This document shows positions 41,854 through 49,787 of a stretch of 64,000 nt of DNA, one piece after another. This stretch comes from Porphyrobacter sp. (lineage in GTDB: Bacteria; Pseudomonadota; Alphaproteobacteria; Sphingomonadales; Sphingomonadaceae). The DNA lies in contig JAGIBN010000003.1 in NCBI GenBank assembly GCA_017744315.1, forward strand, positions 62,001 to 126,000, written 5' to 3'. The translations under genes and the position numbers were made by a program. A model generated the notes under the pieces. The model was not told the origin of the DNA. It made no database searches and saw only the letters and a program-made list of their open reading frames with translations. How positions within the stretch are numbered: position 1 is the stretch's first letter; each line of letters begins with the position of its first letter.

Positions 41854-43638
41854 TCAGTGCTGCTTGATCACCGCGAGGAAGGCGTCGCCATAAGCCTCGA
41901 GCTTGCGCGCACCGACGCCGGATATCTCGCCCAAGGCCGACAAGGTCCCGGGCTTCATCAAAGCCATCTCGCGCAAGACCGCATCGTGGAAGATCACGTA
42001 AGGCGGGACCTGCGCCTCGTTCGCCAGTTCGCGCCGGAGCCCGCGGAGCGCTTCGAACAGCGGATCGTCCACCGGATTGGCCGTGTCACGCCGCTGCCGT
42101 CCCTTGCGGCTCGGGGGAGGCGGCTGGACGATCTCGACCGTCGCTTCTCCCTTGAGGATCGAGCGCGCATCGCCGCCAAGCTTGAGCCCGCCGTGCTCGG
42201 TAGCAACGAGCGTACCGCGCGCCTGCAACGCCCGGCTGAGCGCCTGGAGCAACCTCGCCTCATCCCCGCTGACGATGCCGAACACGCTCAGACTGTCATG
42301 CCCGCGCTGCGTCACGCGCTCGTCGGCATTGCCGGTCAGGACTTTCTGCAAGTGCCCGAAGCCGAAGCTCTGGCCGGTGCGATAGACCGCCGAGAGCAGC
42401 TTGCGCGCCAGCTCGGTCGCATCGAGCACGCCAGGCGCCTCCAGGCAGTTGTCGCAATTGCCGCAGCGCTCGGGCGGGTTCTCGCCGAAGTGCCGCAACA
42501 GGATCGCCCGGCGGCAAGTCGGCGTTTCGATCAGCGCGGCGAGCGCATCGAGCCGCGCGCGTTCACCGCCGCGACGCGAGGGATCCACTTCCTCGAGCCG
42601 CTGGCGGGCCTGCGAGAAATCCGCCGCCGCCCACAGCATAACCGCCACTGCGGGATCCCCGTCGCGCCCCGCACGGCCCGTCTCCTGGTAGTAGGCCTCG
42701 ATCGACTTCGGGATCCCTGCGTGAGCCACGAAGCGCACGTCCGGCTTGTCGATCCCCATGCCGAAGGCGATCGTTGCCACCATCACCATGTCCTCGCTGG
42801 CGACGAAAGCGGCCTGGTTTGCAGCGCGCTGCTCGGGCGGAAGGCCTGCGTGATAGGGCAGCACCGGCCGTCCGCTCGCCGCGCCTAGTGCTTCGGCCAA
42901 CTGCTCGACCTTCTTGCGCGTGGGGGCGTAGACGATCCCCGGACCCGGATGGTCCTTCATCAACTGCGCGAGCTGACGCGCGCCGCTCTCGCGATGGCGG
43001 ATGGCGTAGCGGATGTTCGGGCGATCGAAGCCCGCGACGATCAAGCCGTCCTCGGGGATGCCGAGCTGGGCTAGGACATCCGCCCGAGTATGGGCATCGG
43101 CCGTGGCAGTGAGTGCGAGCCGGGGTACCTCCGGGAAGGCATCCATGAGCGGCCGCAGCTGCCGGTAATCGGGACGGAAGTCGTGACCCCACTCGGAAAC
43201 GCAATGCGCCTCGTCGACCGCGAAAAGGGCCGGAGGCGCAGCCGAAAGCAGCGAGCGGAAATGCGGCTGGCTGGCACGCTCGGGCGCGACGTAGAGCAAG
43301 TCCAGCTCGCCGGCGCGATAGGCGTCGATCGTGGCTTCGCGGTCATCGTCGACGCTGGTCAGCGAGGCCGCGCGGATCCCGTTCGCGCGCGCCGAGCGCA
43401 GCTGGTCGTGCATCAGGGCGATCAGCGGCGAGATCACCACGCAACAGCCCGCCAGCATGGTCGCGGGAAGCTGGTAGGTGAGCGACTTGCCGGCGCCCGT
43501 CGGCATGACCGCGAGCGTCGACCGCCCCGCAAGGATGCGCTCGACCACTTGCTGCTGCACGCCGCGGAAATGCTCGAAGCCGAACACCCGGCGCAGCGCC
43601 TGCTCCGCCCCTTCGATCACCGCCACTTCGTCAGCCAT
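41854..43638 (-). CDS. recQ: ATP-dependent DNA helicase RecQ
   Basis: 594 residues. SF2 helicase motifs: MPTGAGKSLTYQLP (I), DEAHCVSEWGHDFRPDY (II), ATAFGMG-like ATIAFGMGIDKPDVRFVAHAGIPKS, the zinc-binding set CRRAILLRHFGENPPERCGNCDNC, a winged-helix region and a C-terminal HRDC domain (DDPLFEALRGLRRELA, then GEISGVGARKLEAYGDAFLAVI). It unwinds DNA 3' to 5' and acts in recombination repair. The SPFH gene follows 112 bases after its stop. Confidence 0.95.
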   Translation of the reverse strand: MADEVAVIEGAEQALRRVFGFEHFRGVQQQVVERILAGRSTLAVMPTGAGKSLTYQLPATMLAGCCVVISPLIALMHDQLRSARANGIRAASLTSVDDDREATIDAYRAGELDLLYVAPERASQPHFRSLLSAAPPALFAVDEAHCVSEWGHDFRPDYRQLRPLMDAFPEVPRLALTATADAHTRADVLAQLGIPEDGLIVAGFDRPNIRYAIRHRESGARQLAQLMKDHPGPGIVYAPTRKKVEQLAEALGAASGRPVLPYHAGLPPEQRAANQAAFVASEDMVMVATIAFGMGIDKPDVRFVAHAGIPKSIEAYYQETGRAGRDGDPAVAVMLWAAADFSQARQRLEEVDPSRRGGERARLDALAALIETPTCRRAILLRHFGENPPERCGNCDNCLEAPGVLDATELARKLLSAVYRTGQSFGFGHLQKVLTGNADERVTQRGHDSLSVFGIVSGDEARLLQALSRALQARGTLVATEHGGLKLGGDARSILKGEATVEIVQPPPPSRKGRQRRDTANPVDDPLFEALRGLRRELANEAQVPPYVIFHDAVLREMALMKPGTLSALGEISGVGARKLEAYGDAFLAVIKQH

Positions 43639-43788
43639 GGAAACGCTCTGGCAGAACCCCGCCGCAAGGCAAACCGCGCGTGCCCGAGTTTAGCCATTTT
43701 CTTGGCTGGCTCGCTGCGGTAGCGTGGTCACGTTCATGAGGAAGCGGCACTGACCTGCTGCCCGATTGCCAACGAAAGGTTTCGAAGA

Positions 43789-44094
43789 ATGAAGAAAATC
43801 GCCCTGATTGCAACCACTTCCGCTTTCTCGCTGGCGCTCGCCGCCTGTGGCGGTTCGGGCGATGCGTCCGAAGACGCGATGGCCGACAGCGTCGAACTTC
43901 CCGCCGACGAGGCGATGAGCGACGTGCCCGATCCGAGCGCCGCTGCCGTGTCCGATGCCGCCGAAGACGCGACCAAGACCGCCGAAGCGGCAGTCGACAC
44001 CGCTGAAGCCGCCGGTGACGCTGCTGCCGCCGCCGCTGCCGACGCCGCCGCTGCGGCCGATGCTGCGGCCGCCGTGCCTGCCGAAACGAACTGA
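43789..44094 (+). CDS. small alanine-rich lipoprotein
   Basis: 101 residues. Signal peptide with lipobox LAAC at about residue 18-21, then a low-complexity acidic and alanine-rich tail (AAEDATKTAEAAVDTAEAAGDAAAAAAADAAAAADAAAA). It should be a membrane-anchored, extended, negatively charged periplasmic protein. Its function is unknown. The next lipoprotein gene starts within two bases of its stop. Confidence 0.68.
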   Translation: MKKIALIATTSAFSLALAACGGSGDASEDAMADSVELPADEAMSDVPDPSAAAVSDAAEDATKTAEAAVDTAEAAGDAAAAAAADAAAAADAAAAVPAETN

Positions 44095-44095
44095 G

Positions 44096-44350
44096 TTGCC
44101 GATTGCAGGCTTTCACCGGGCGGGCGGGAGACGACTCCCGCCCGCCTTGTTCGTCTGCGCGCTGGCGGTGGCGACACTGACCGCGTGTGGATCGGACGAC
44201 GATCCCGGTCCGGGCGGCGTAACCGCTGGCGAAGCGAAGACGCTCGACGAGGCGGCGGAGATGCTCGACGCCCAGCGCCTGCCGCAGGACACGCTCTCGA
44301 CACCTACTCCGGAGCCAAGTGCGAGCGAAACCGGGTCGGACCAAGGCTAG
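44096..44350 (+). CDS. small lipoprotein, hypothetical
   Basis: 84 residues using TTG 44096 (PIAGFHRAGGRRLPPALFVC), giving a signal peptide with the lipobox LTAC near residue 32. The mature part is acidic, Pro/Ser/Thr-rich (SDDDPGPGGV, DTLSTPTPEPSASETGSD) and probably unfolded. The start is one base beyond the stop of the preceding lipoprotein gene, so they are coupled. The presence of a good lipobox argues for coding, but it may be spurious. It precedes the phhA gene by 61 bases. Confidence 0.52.
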   Translation: MPIAGFHRAGGRRLPPALFVCALAVATLTACGSDDDPGPGGVTAGEAKTLDEAAEMLDAQRLPQDTLSTPTPEPSASETGSDQG

Positions 44351-44378
44351 GGACCCAGCCCTCCGGTTTGGCCGTTGT

Positions 44379-44394
44379 GATAGCGCATGCTATC
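44379..44394. promoter_or_regulatory. inverted repeat GATAGC-GCAT-GCTATC before phhA
   Basis: Perfect 6-bp arms with a self-complementary GCAT spacer, ending 17 bases before the phhA ATG. It may be an operator or a small hairpin in the leader. Confidence 0.45.
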
Positions 44395-44411
44395 TTGCGA
44401 CCGGAGAGTTC

Positions 44412-45350
44412 ATGGCCACCATCAGTCAACTCGAACCGGACTTCGCAGCACTTCCTGCCGTGTCGCCGGACGTCTTTACCGCTCCGCTCAAGCGCCCCTC
44501 CCATGTCGGTGAGGACTGGCTGGAGCCGGCGCAGCGCAACTATTCCGCGGACGACGACACCATCTGGGACGACCTGTTCGCCCGCCAACTCGACATCCTG
44601 CCCGGCCGGGCTTGTACCGCCTTTCTCGCTGGCCTCGACAAGCTCGATCTGGGGCGCGGCGGCGTGCCTGAGTTCGGTCGACTGTCGGCCGAGCTGGGGG
44701 CGATGACCGGGTGGAGCGTGGTGCCAGTGCCCATGCTGATCCCCGATCACGTGTTCTTCTGGCACCTCGCCAATCGGCGCTTCCCGGCGGGCAACTTCAT
44801 TCGCACTCGCGAGACGTTCGACTACATCCAGGAACCTGACGTGTTCCATGACGTGTTCGGCCACGTCCCGCTGCTGACCGATCCTATATTCGCGGAGTAC
44901 ATGCAGGAGTACGGCAAGGCCGGCTGGAAGGCGATGCGCTACAACCGGCTCAAAGCGCTCGGCGCGCTCTATTGGTACACGGTGGAGTTCGGGCTGATCC
45001 AGGAGACCGACGGGCTGCGCATCTTCGGTGCCGGCATCCTTTCTGGCCCGCGCGAGGCGGTGTTCGCGCTCGAAGGCCAGTCACCCAACCGCATCATGCT
45101 CAATGTCGATCGGGTCATGCGCACCGACTACGTGATCGACGATCTGCAGCCGACCTACTTCGTGATCGAGAGCTTTGCGGATCTCTACCACCAGACGGTC
45201 GATCGAGATTTCGACAGGCTCTACCATAGTCTCGACCCCGGATTCACATATGCCAATTCGGCAGTGATCGACGTCGACGACGTGCTGCACCTCGGCTCGC
45301 AGGAATATCACCTGCGCGGTGGGCGCGGGTCGGGCGCTAAGCCCGTCTAA
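44412..45350 (+). CDS. phhA: phenylalanine 4-monooxygenase
   Basis: 312 residues. The iron- and pterin-dependent hydroxylase converts phenylalanine to tyrosine. The facial triad is His-x4-His in DVFHDVFGHVPLL and Glu in YWYTVEFGL. The start ATG 44412 gives the usual bacterial length (around 300) after a short non-catalytic N-terminus (ATISQLEPDFAALPAVSPDV); a longer frame upstream lacks homology. A pterin carbinolamine dehydratase gene is not in the window. A hairpin follows the stop directly. Confidence 0.94.
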   Translation: MATISQLEPDFAALPAVSPDVFTAPLKRPSHVGEDWLEPAQRNYSADDDTIWDDLFARQLDILPGRACTAFLAGLDKLDLGRGGVPEFGRLSAELGAMTGWSVVPVPMLIPDHVFFWHLANRRFPAGNFIRTRETFDYIQEPDVFHDVFGHVPLLTDPIFAEYMQEYGKAGWKAMRYNRLKALGALYWYTVEFGLIQETDGLRIFGAGILSGPREAVFALEGQSPNRIMLNVDRVMRTDYVIDDLQPTYFVIESFADLYHQTVDRDFDRLYHSLDPGFTYANSAVIDVDDVLHLGSQEYHLRGGRGSGAKPV

Positions 45351-45354
45351 TAGC

Positions 45355-45391
45355 AAAAGGCCGGCCCCGGAGCTAACTCCGGGACCGGTCC
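45355..45391 (-). terminator. terminator for the 45415-45645 lipoprotein gene
   Basis: On the minus strand a GC-rich hairpin (arms GGACCGGTCCCGGAG and CTCCGGGGCCGGCC, one bulge) is followed by TTTT (45358-45355). It lies 24 bases beyond the lipoprotein stop and immediately after the convergent phhA stop, so it may serve both. Confidence 0.7.
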
Positions 45392-45414
45392 TTCGGCATG
45401 CAACATTGAATGAC

Positions 45415-45645
45415 TTACTTCGCCTTGGTAGCGGCCTCGGTGGCGGCGGCGCTTGCAGTCTCGGTGGCGGCGGGGGTCGCGGTACCAGTTTCGGTAGCGG
45501 TTGCCTGAGGAGCAGTGTCAGCCATCGCATCAGCCTGCTCGGCTCCGCCGTCCACCGCGCCCTCTTCCGTCGGCTTTTCGCCCTTGCAGGCGGCAAGGCT
45601 CAGGCTGAGCACAGCGATCGATGCGACGGCGATCAATTTCTTCAT
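45415..45645 (-). CDS. small alanine-rich lipoprotein (duplicated unit, copy A)
   Basis: 76 residues. The signal (MKKLIAVASIAVLSLSLAAC) ends in lipobox LAAC; the tail is Ala/Thr/Glu-rich (ATATETGTATPAATETASAAATEAATKAK). The leader (CGAAGGGACGTAAAA before the ATG) and the 3' end with its terminator are similar to those of the copy at 45976, so the whole unit appears duplicated. The role is unknown; it would be an anchored, disordered periplasmic protein. Confidence 0.7.
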   Translation of the reverse strand: MKKLIAVASIAVLSLSLAACKGEKPTEEGAVDGGAEQADAMADTAPQATATETGTATPAATETASAAATEAATKAK

Positions 45646-45975
45646 TTTTACGTCCCTTCGTGATGTACGAGGAGACCCAGGCGGCCCCCGCGGTTGAGAT
45701 CTCCATCATCGCAGCAAGCGGCCGCGATCTAGGCGAGAATGGCGCTCACCCTGTCGATCAAAGATGTCGGGTCAGAAACTTAGTTGAGACAGTGAGATAG
45801 CTTCAACGCTGGCCAGCGTTGGTACGCTTGTCACTTCTAAGCGGACTTTCGGGAGCGCGACATCCGCAAATATACTTATGCGTGCCGTGGCAATCGCGAC
45901 GTTCGCCGAACAGCAAAAAGCCGGCCTCGGGAGAGAGTGCCCGAGGCCGGCTTCCGGCATGCTACCGTGAATAGC
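45646..45975. other. 330-bp gap between the duplicated lipoprotein genes
   Basis: It holds the leader and presumed promoter of copy A (about 45646-45700) and the terminator of copy B (45915-45953). Between them, roughly 45710-45910, I see nothing recognisable; it is somewhat AT-richer than the genes around it. Confidence 0.6.
45915..45953 (-). terminator. terminator for the 45976-46245 lipoprotein gene
   Basis: AAGCCGGCCTCGGG and CCCGAGGCCGGCTT (45918-45931, 45940-45953) form a 14-bp perfect stem with an 8-base loop; on the minus strand it is followed by TTTTT. It begins 22 bases beyond the lipoprotein stop. Confidence 0.82.
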
Positions 45976-46245
45976 TTAGTTCGGGGCCGAATCCATCTTG
46001 TCGGCCTTGTCTTCCAGTGCGTCGGCCTTGGCCTCGCCCGTGGCTTCGACGGCGTCGGCCTTGGCGTCGACAGCCGCTTCGGTGGCGGTGCCTTCGGCCG
46101 CGTCGCGCATGGCGTCTGCCTGGGCGTCAGCTTGGTTCTCGACCGCGTCAGCCTGGTTCTCGACGGCGTTCTCCTGAGCGCTGTCGCAAGCGGCCAGTCC
46201 GAGCCCGAGGGCCGCGACGGAAGCTATGGTGAGCAGTTTCTTCAT
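45976..46245 (-). CDS. small alanine-rich lipoprotein (duplicated unit, copy B)
   Basis: 89 residues, signal and lipobox LAAC in MKKLLTIASVAALGLGLAAC. The mature part has short repeats (NAVENQADAVENQADAQADAM, AKADAVEATGEAKADALEDKADKM) suggesting an amphipathic helix or coiled coil. The leader (CGAAGGGGTGTAAA before ATG) matches copy A. Its role is unknown. Confidence 0.72.
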   Translation of the reverse strand: MKKLLTIASVAALGLGLAACDSAQENAVENQADAVENQADAQADAMRDAAEGTATEAAVDAKADAVEATGEAKADALEDKADKMDSAPN

Positions 46246-46325
46246 TTTACACCCCTTCGCAGTGTAGGAGACAACCTACGCGACCCACCGCGTCTGAAGT
46301 CTCAGTAAAGCCCAACGTGGGCAGG

Positions 46326-46595
46326 TCAGCGGGTTTCCCGGCTGCGCAAGACATTAAGCAGGCAAAGTACGGCGACCGCTCCCAACGAAGCCGTCAGGAG
46401 GCCATCGACACTGTAACTGCCCTCGACAATGCTGCCGCCATTCAGCAGCGGATTCAGCACGATCCCGGCGAACATCGCACCAGCGATGCCAACCGCGATA
46501 TTGAGCTGAATGCCGCGGCTATCTTCCGCACGCATCACGATCGCAGCGACCCACCCAAGAATTGCGCCGACGAGAAGCAGGAAAATCAAACCCAT
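46326..46595 (-). CDS. GlsB/YeaQ/YmgE family membrane protein
   Basis: 89 residues from ATG 46595 (MGLIFLLLVGAILGWVAAIVM); a GTG three codons upstream is an alternative. Three hydrophobic segments and the Gly-rich start are typical of the stress-response-associated GlsB/YeaQ family (also called transglycosylase-associated). These are small inner-membrane proteins of unclear role, often induced in stress or stationary phase. It precedes uppP on the same strand after a gap of about 80 bases. Confidence 0.85.
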   Translation of the reverse strand: MGLIFLLLVGAILGWVAAIVMRAEDSRGIQLNIAVGIAGAMFAGIVLNPLLNGGSIVEGSYSVDGLLTASLGAVAVLCLLNVLRSRETR

Positions 46596-46675
46596 ATGCG
46601 ACACTCAAAACCTCGATGAGGTCTAGAATCCGCTGAGGCGGGCTTGGTTCCGAGAATGTGGTGGAAAAATGGCGC

Positions 46676-47479
46676 CTAGCGGCTCCAAAGCCACACTATT
46701 GCCACCGTGCCCGCGACGATGCGGTACCAGGCAAAGGGCGCGAAACCATAGCGGCTGACATAGGCGACGAAGGCCTTGATCACGGCGAGCGCGACCACGA
46801 ACGAGACCACGAAACCGATCGCGATTTCGCCCCAGCCTACGTTCCCGTGCACGGCCAGGCCGCTGTCGAGCAGCTCTAACGTCGAGGCGCCGATCATCGT
46901 CGGCACCGCGAGGAAGAAGGAGAATTCGGCCGCGGTCTTGCGGTTGATGCCCATGGCCAGGGCACCCATGATCGTCGCGCCCGAGCGGCTGACGCCCGGG
47001 ATCATCGAGATGCACTGGGCGAGGCCGACGCCGATCACCTGCTTGAGCGGCAAGTCGGCGACGGTCGTGTCGGGACCCGGCTTGGCCACCCGCTCAATCC
47101 CGAGGATCGCGAGGCCACCGAGGACCAGCGCCCAGCCGACCACCGAGGGGCTGCCGAGCAGAATGTCGATATAGTCCTTGAACGCCAGCCCGAGCAGGGC
47201 CGAGGGCAGGAACGCCACCAGGATATTGCGGGCAAAGCGCAGTCCGTGCGCCTCCAGCTTCAGAACCCCGATCCCGGCGTCCCAGAACGTCCGCCAGTAC
47301 TGCACCACGACCGCGAGGATCGCGCCGAGCTGGATGATGACGTTGAACTGGGCCCACTCCGCCGCATCGTAGCCGAGCAGCTCCGAAGCGAGGATCAGGT
47401 GGCCAGTGGAGGAGACCGGAATGAATTCGGTCAGGCCTTCGACGATGCCGAGCAGGATGGCGGTAAGAGTCAGTCCCAT
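46676..47479 (-). CDS. uppP: undecaprenyl-diphosphate phosphatase
   Basis: 267 residues, about eight hydrophobic segments. The two catalytic regions are intact: GIVEGLTEFIPVSSTGHLIL near the N-terminus and PGVSRSGATIMGALAMGINR around residue 160. It recycles undecaprenyl pyrophosphate to the monophosphate carrier for peptidoglycan and O-antigen synthesis in the cytoplasmic membrane. The size fits the BacA-type family. It starts 65 bases from the M13 peptidase stop. Confidence 0.95.
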   Translation of the reverse strand: MGLTLTAILLGIVEGLTEFIPVSSTGHLILASELLGYDAAEWAQFNVIIQLGAILAVVVQYWRTFWDAGIGVLKLEAHGLRFARNILVAFLPSALLGLAFKDYIDILLGSPSVVGWALVLGGLAILGIERVAKPGPDTTVADLPLKQVIGVGLAQCISMIPGVSRSGATIMGALAMGINRKTAAEFSFFLAVPTMIGASTLELLDSGLAVHGNVGWGEIAIGFVVSFVVALAVIKAFVAYVSRYGFAPFAWYRIVAGTVAIVWLWSR

Positions 47480-47544
47480 TGCCCCCGCGTGTCGAGCGCG
47501 CGGGCGGCGAAGTCAAGCAACGCCGCCCGCGCCCTATCGCATTC

Positions 47545-49659
47545 TTACCAGATGTGAACGCGCTCTTCGGGCGGGAGGTAGAGCTTGTCGCCCGGCTTCA
47601 CGTTGAACGCCTTGTACCAGGCGTCCTGGTTACGCACGCCGCCGTTGGTGCGGTAATCCTCGGGGCTGTGCGGATCGGTCAGCAGGCGCTGCCGGCCCGC
47701 CGCCTCACGCTGCGCCGAGCGCCATACCTGTGCCCAGGCGAGGAAGAAGCGCTGGTCTCCGGTCAGGCCGTCGATCACCGGGGCTTCCTTGCCGTTCAGC
47801 GACATGCGGTAGGCACGGTAGGCGAGGCTCAGGCCACCGACGTCACCGATGTTCTCACCCAGAGTGAAGCGGCCGTTCACGCAAGTCTTGCCGTCATCGT
47901 AGGGGCAGTAGGTGTCGTACTGGGCGGCCAGCTTATCGGCGAGCTTTTCGAACTGCGCGCGGTCGGCGTCGGCCCACCAGTTCTTGAGCGCGCCGCTGAA
48001 ATCGTACTTCGATCCCTGGTCATCGAAGCCGTGACCCATCTCGTGGCCGATCACGGCGCCGATGCCACCGTAGTTGACCGCCGGATCGGCGCTCGGGCCG
48101 AAGAACGGCTGCTGCAGGATGCCCGCCGGGAACACGATCTCGTTGAACACCGGATTGTAGTAGGCGTTCACGGTCTGCGGCAGCATGCCCCACTCGGCCC
48201 GGTCGACCGGCTTGCCGAGCTTGGCGCGGTTGTCGTTGATCTCCCAGTCGATCGAGCGGACGCGGTTGCCGAGGGCATCGCCGGGCGTGATCACGAGCCC
48301 GGCGTACTGCTCGAACTCGTTCGGGTAGCCGATCTTCGGGTTGAACGAATCGAGCTTGGCGACCGCCTGCTTCTTCGTCTCTTCCGACATCCAGGTGTTC
48401 TCGGCGAGGCTGACGCCGAGCGCCTTGCGCAGGTTCACGACCAGGTCGTCCATCGCGGCCTTGCTGGCCGGCGGGAAGTACTTCTGGACGTAAAGCGCAC
48501 CGAGCTGTTCGCCGAGCTGGCCCTCAGTCGAGGCGATCGCCCGCTTCCAGCGCGGGCGCTGCTCTTCCTGGCCCTGGAGAAACTTGCCGTAGAAGGCGAA
48601 GTTGGCGGCATCGATGTCGCTCGGGAGAACCGAGGCGTTATCGCTGATGAAGCGCGCCGCCATGTAGGCCTTGAGCGTATCGAGCGGGGTTTCGGTCAGC
48701 AGCTTCATCATCGCCGGAGTACCGCCGCCGATCTTGGCGACCATCTCGGGCGTAAGCTCGAGCTCGGCGATCTCGTCCGCGGCGGGCGGCAGCTGCGGCA
48801 CGTTGAACGTCTGGACGTTGCTGAACTGGGCAGCGTCGAGCAGCTTCGCCATCGGGAAGCCCGGATAGAGCGCCAGCAGCTCGGCGCGCGAGAGGTTGTT
48901 GTAAGTCAGGTCGCTGTTGCGCAGCGCCGTGCGGTCCCACTCGAGTTCCGCCACCTTGTGCTCGAAACCATAGACGGTCTCGGCCATGGCCGTCGGGTTG
49001 GCGTAACCGGCCTTGCCGAGGACGAAGGCGAGGTATTCCTTGTACTTGGCGCGGATCTCGGTGTTCCGCTCGTTGTCGACCAGGTAGTAATCACGGTCGG
49101 GCAGGCCCATCCCGTCGAAGCCGACGATGACGAGGTAGCTGTTCGGATCCATCTCATCGACATCGACAGAAGCGCCGATCAAGGCCGGAATTCCCGCCTT
49201 GGGGAACAGCGACACGAGCGAGGCCAGATCGGGCGCCTGCTTGATTTCCTGCAAATACGGCTGCGCCGGAGCGAGGCCGGCCGCGTCGATCGCGGCGGTG
49301 TCGAGGAAGGTGTTGTAGGCATCAACGATGCGGCGTTCGGGCGTTCCGGCGGCTGGGTTGGAAGCGACCAGGCTGGCGACGAGTGTCTCTACGTCGGCAG
49401 TCGACTTCTCGCGCAGGATGTTGAAGGCGCCGAAGCGGGTGTATTCCGACGGGATCGGGTTTTCCTTGACCCACTTGCCGTTGGCGAAGTCGAAGAAATC
49501 GTCGCCTGGCTTCACCGACTGGTCGAGCGCGGCAGGGTCGAAGCCCCAGGACCCGAACTCCATCGTCGGGGTCGGGGTGCGCTCTTCCTCGGCGGCGGCG
49601 GGCAGCGACAGGGCAAGAGCGGCGGCGGAGACTCCAACGGCGAGAATGCTGCGGAACAT
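47545..49659 (-). CDS. M13 family metallopeptidase (secreted, neprilysin-like)
   Basis: 704 residues. A signal peptide (ILAVGVSAAALALSLPAAA) leads to the M13 fold: substrate-binding NAYYNPVFNEIVFPAGILQQPFF, zinc motif VIGHEMGHGFDDQG, third ligand in GENIGDVGGLSLAYRAY, and the C-terminal motif with the CxxW-like end (VRNQDAWYKAFNVKPGDKLYLPPEERVHIW). It cleaves peptides in the periplasm or outside. Leftward, 127 bases from the MsbA-like gene. Confidence 0.95.
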   Translation of the reverse strand: MFRSILAVGVSAAALALSLPAAAEEERTPTPTMEFGSWGFDPAALDQSVKPGDDFFDFANGKWVKENPIPSEYTRFGAFNILREKSTADVETLVASLVASNPAAGTPERRIVDAYNTFLDTAAIDAAGLAPAQPYLQEIKQAPDLASLVSLFPKAGIPALIGASVDVDEMDPNSYLVIVGFDGMGLPDRDYYLVDNERNTEIRAKYKEYLAFVLGKAGYANPTAMAETVYGFEHKVAELEWDRTALRNSDLTYNNLSRAELLALYPGFPMAKLLDAAQFSNVQTFNVPQLPPAADEIAELELTPEMVAKIGGGTPAMMKLLTETPLDTLKAYMAARFISDNASVLPSDIDAANFAFYGKFLQGQEEQRPRWKRAIASTEGQLGEQLGALYVQKYFPPASKAAMDDLVVNLRKALGVSLAENTWMSEETKKQAVAKLDSFNPKIGYPNEFEQYAGLVITPGDALGNRVRSIDWEINDNRAKLGKPVDRAEWGMLPQTVNAYYNPVFNEIVFPAGILQQPFFGPSADPAVNYGGIGAVIGHEMGHGFDDQGSKYDFSGALKNWWADADRAQFEKLADKLAAQYDTYCPYDDGKTCVNGRFTLGENIGDVGGLSLAYRAYRMSLNGKEAPVIDGLTGDQRFFLAWAQVWRSAQREAAGRQRLLTDPHSPEDYRTNGGVRNQDAWYKAFNVKPGDKLYLPPEERVHIW

Positions 49660-49787
49660 GCATGGCCTTTCAATGGGCAGGATCCGCCTGCGCGGACCGT
49701 AGATATGGTGCTAGTGTTTAGCGCCCCACGCACGCATGCAGGGGTCGCTCGTCGGTTGCAATTGATACTTTGTCGATTAACCGCACC

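Noticed and set aside
43960-44092. GCC-rich repeats in the lipoprotein gene as CRISPR or satellite DNA
   Set aside because: They are alanine codons in frame, with irregular spacing and no spacer-repeat structure.
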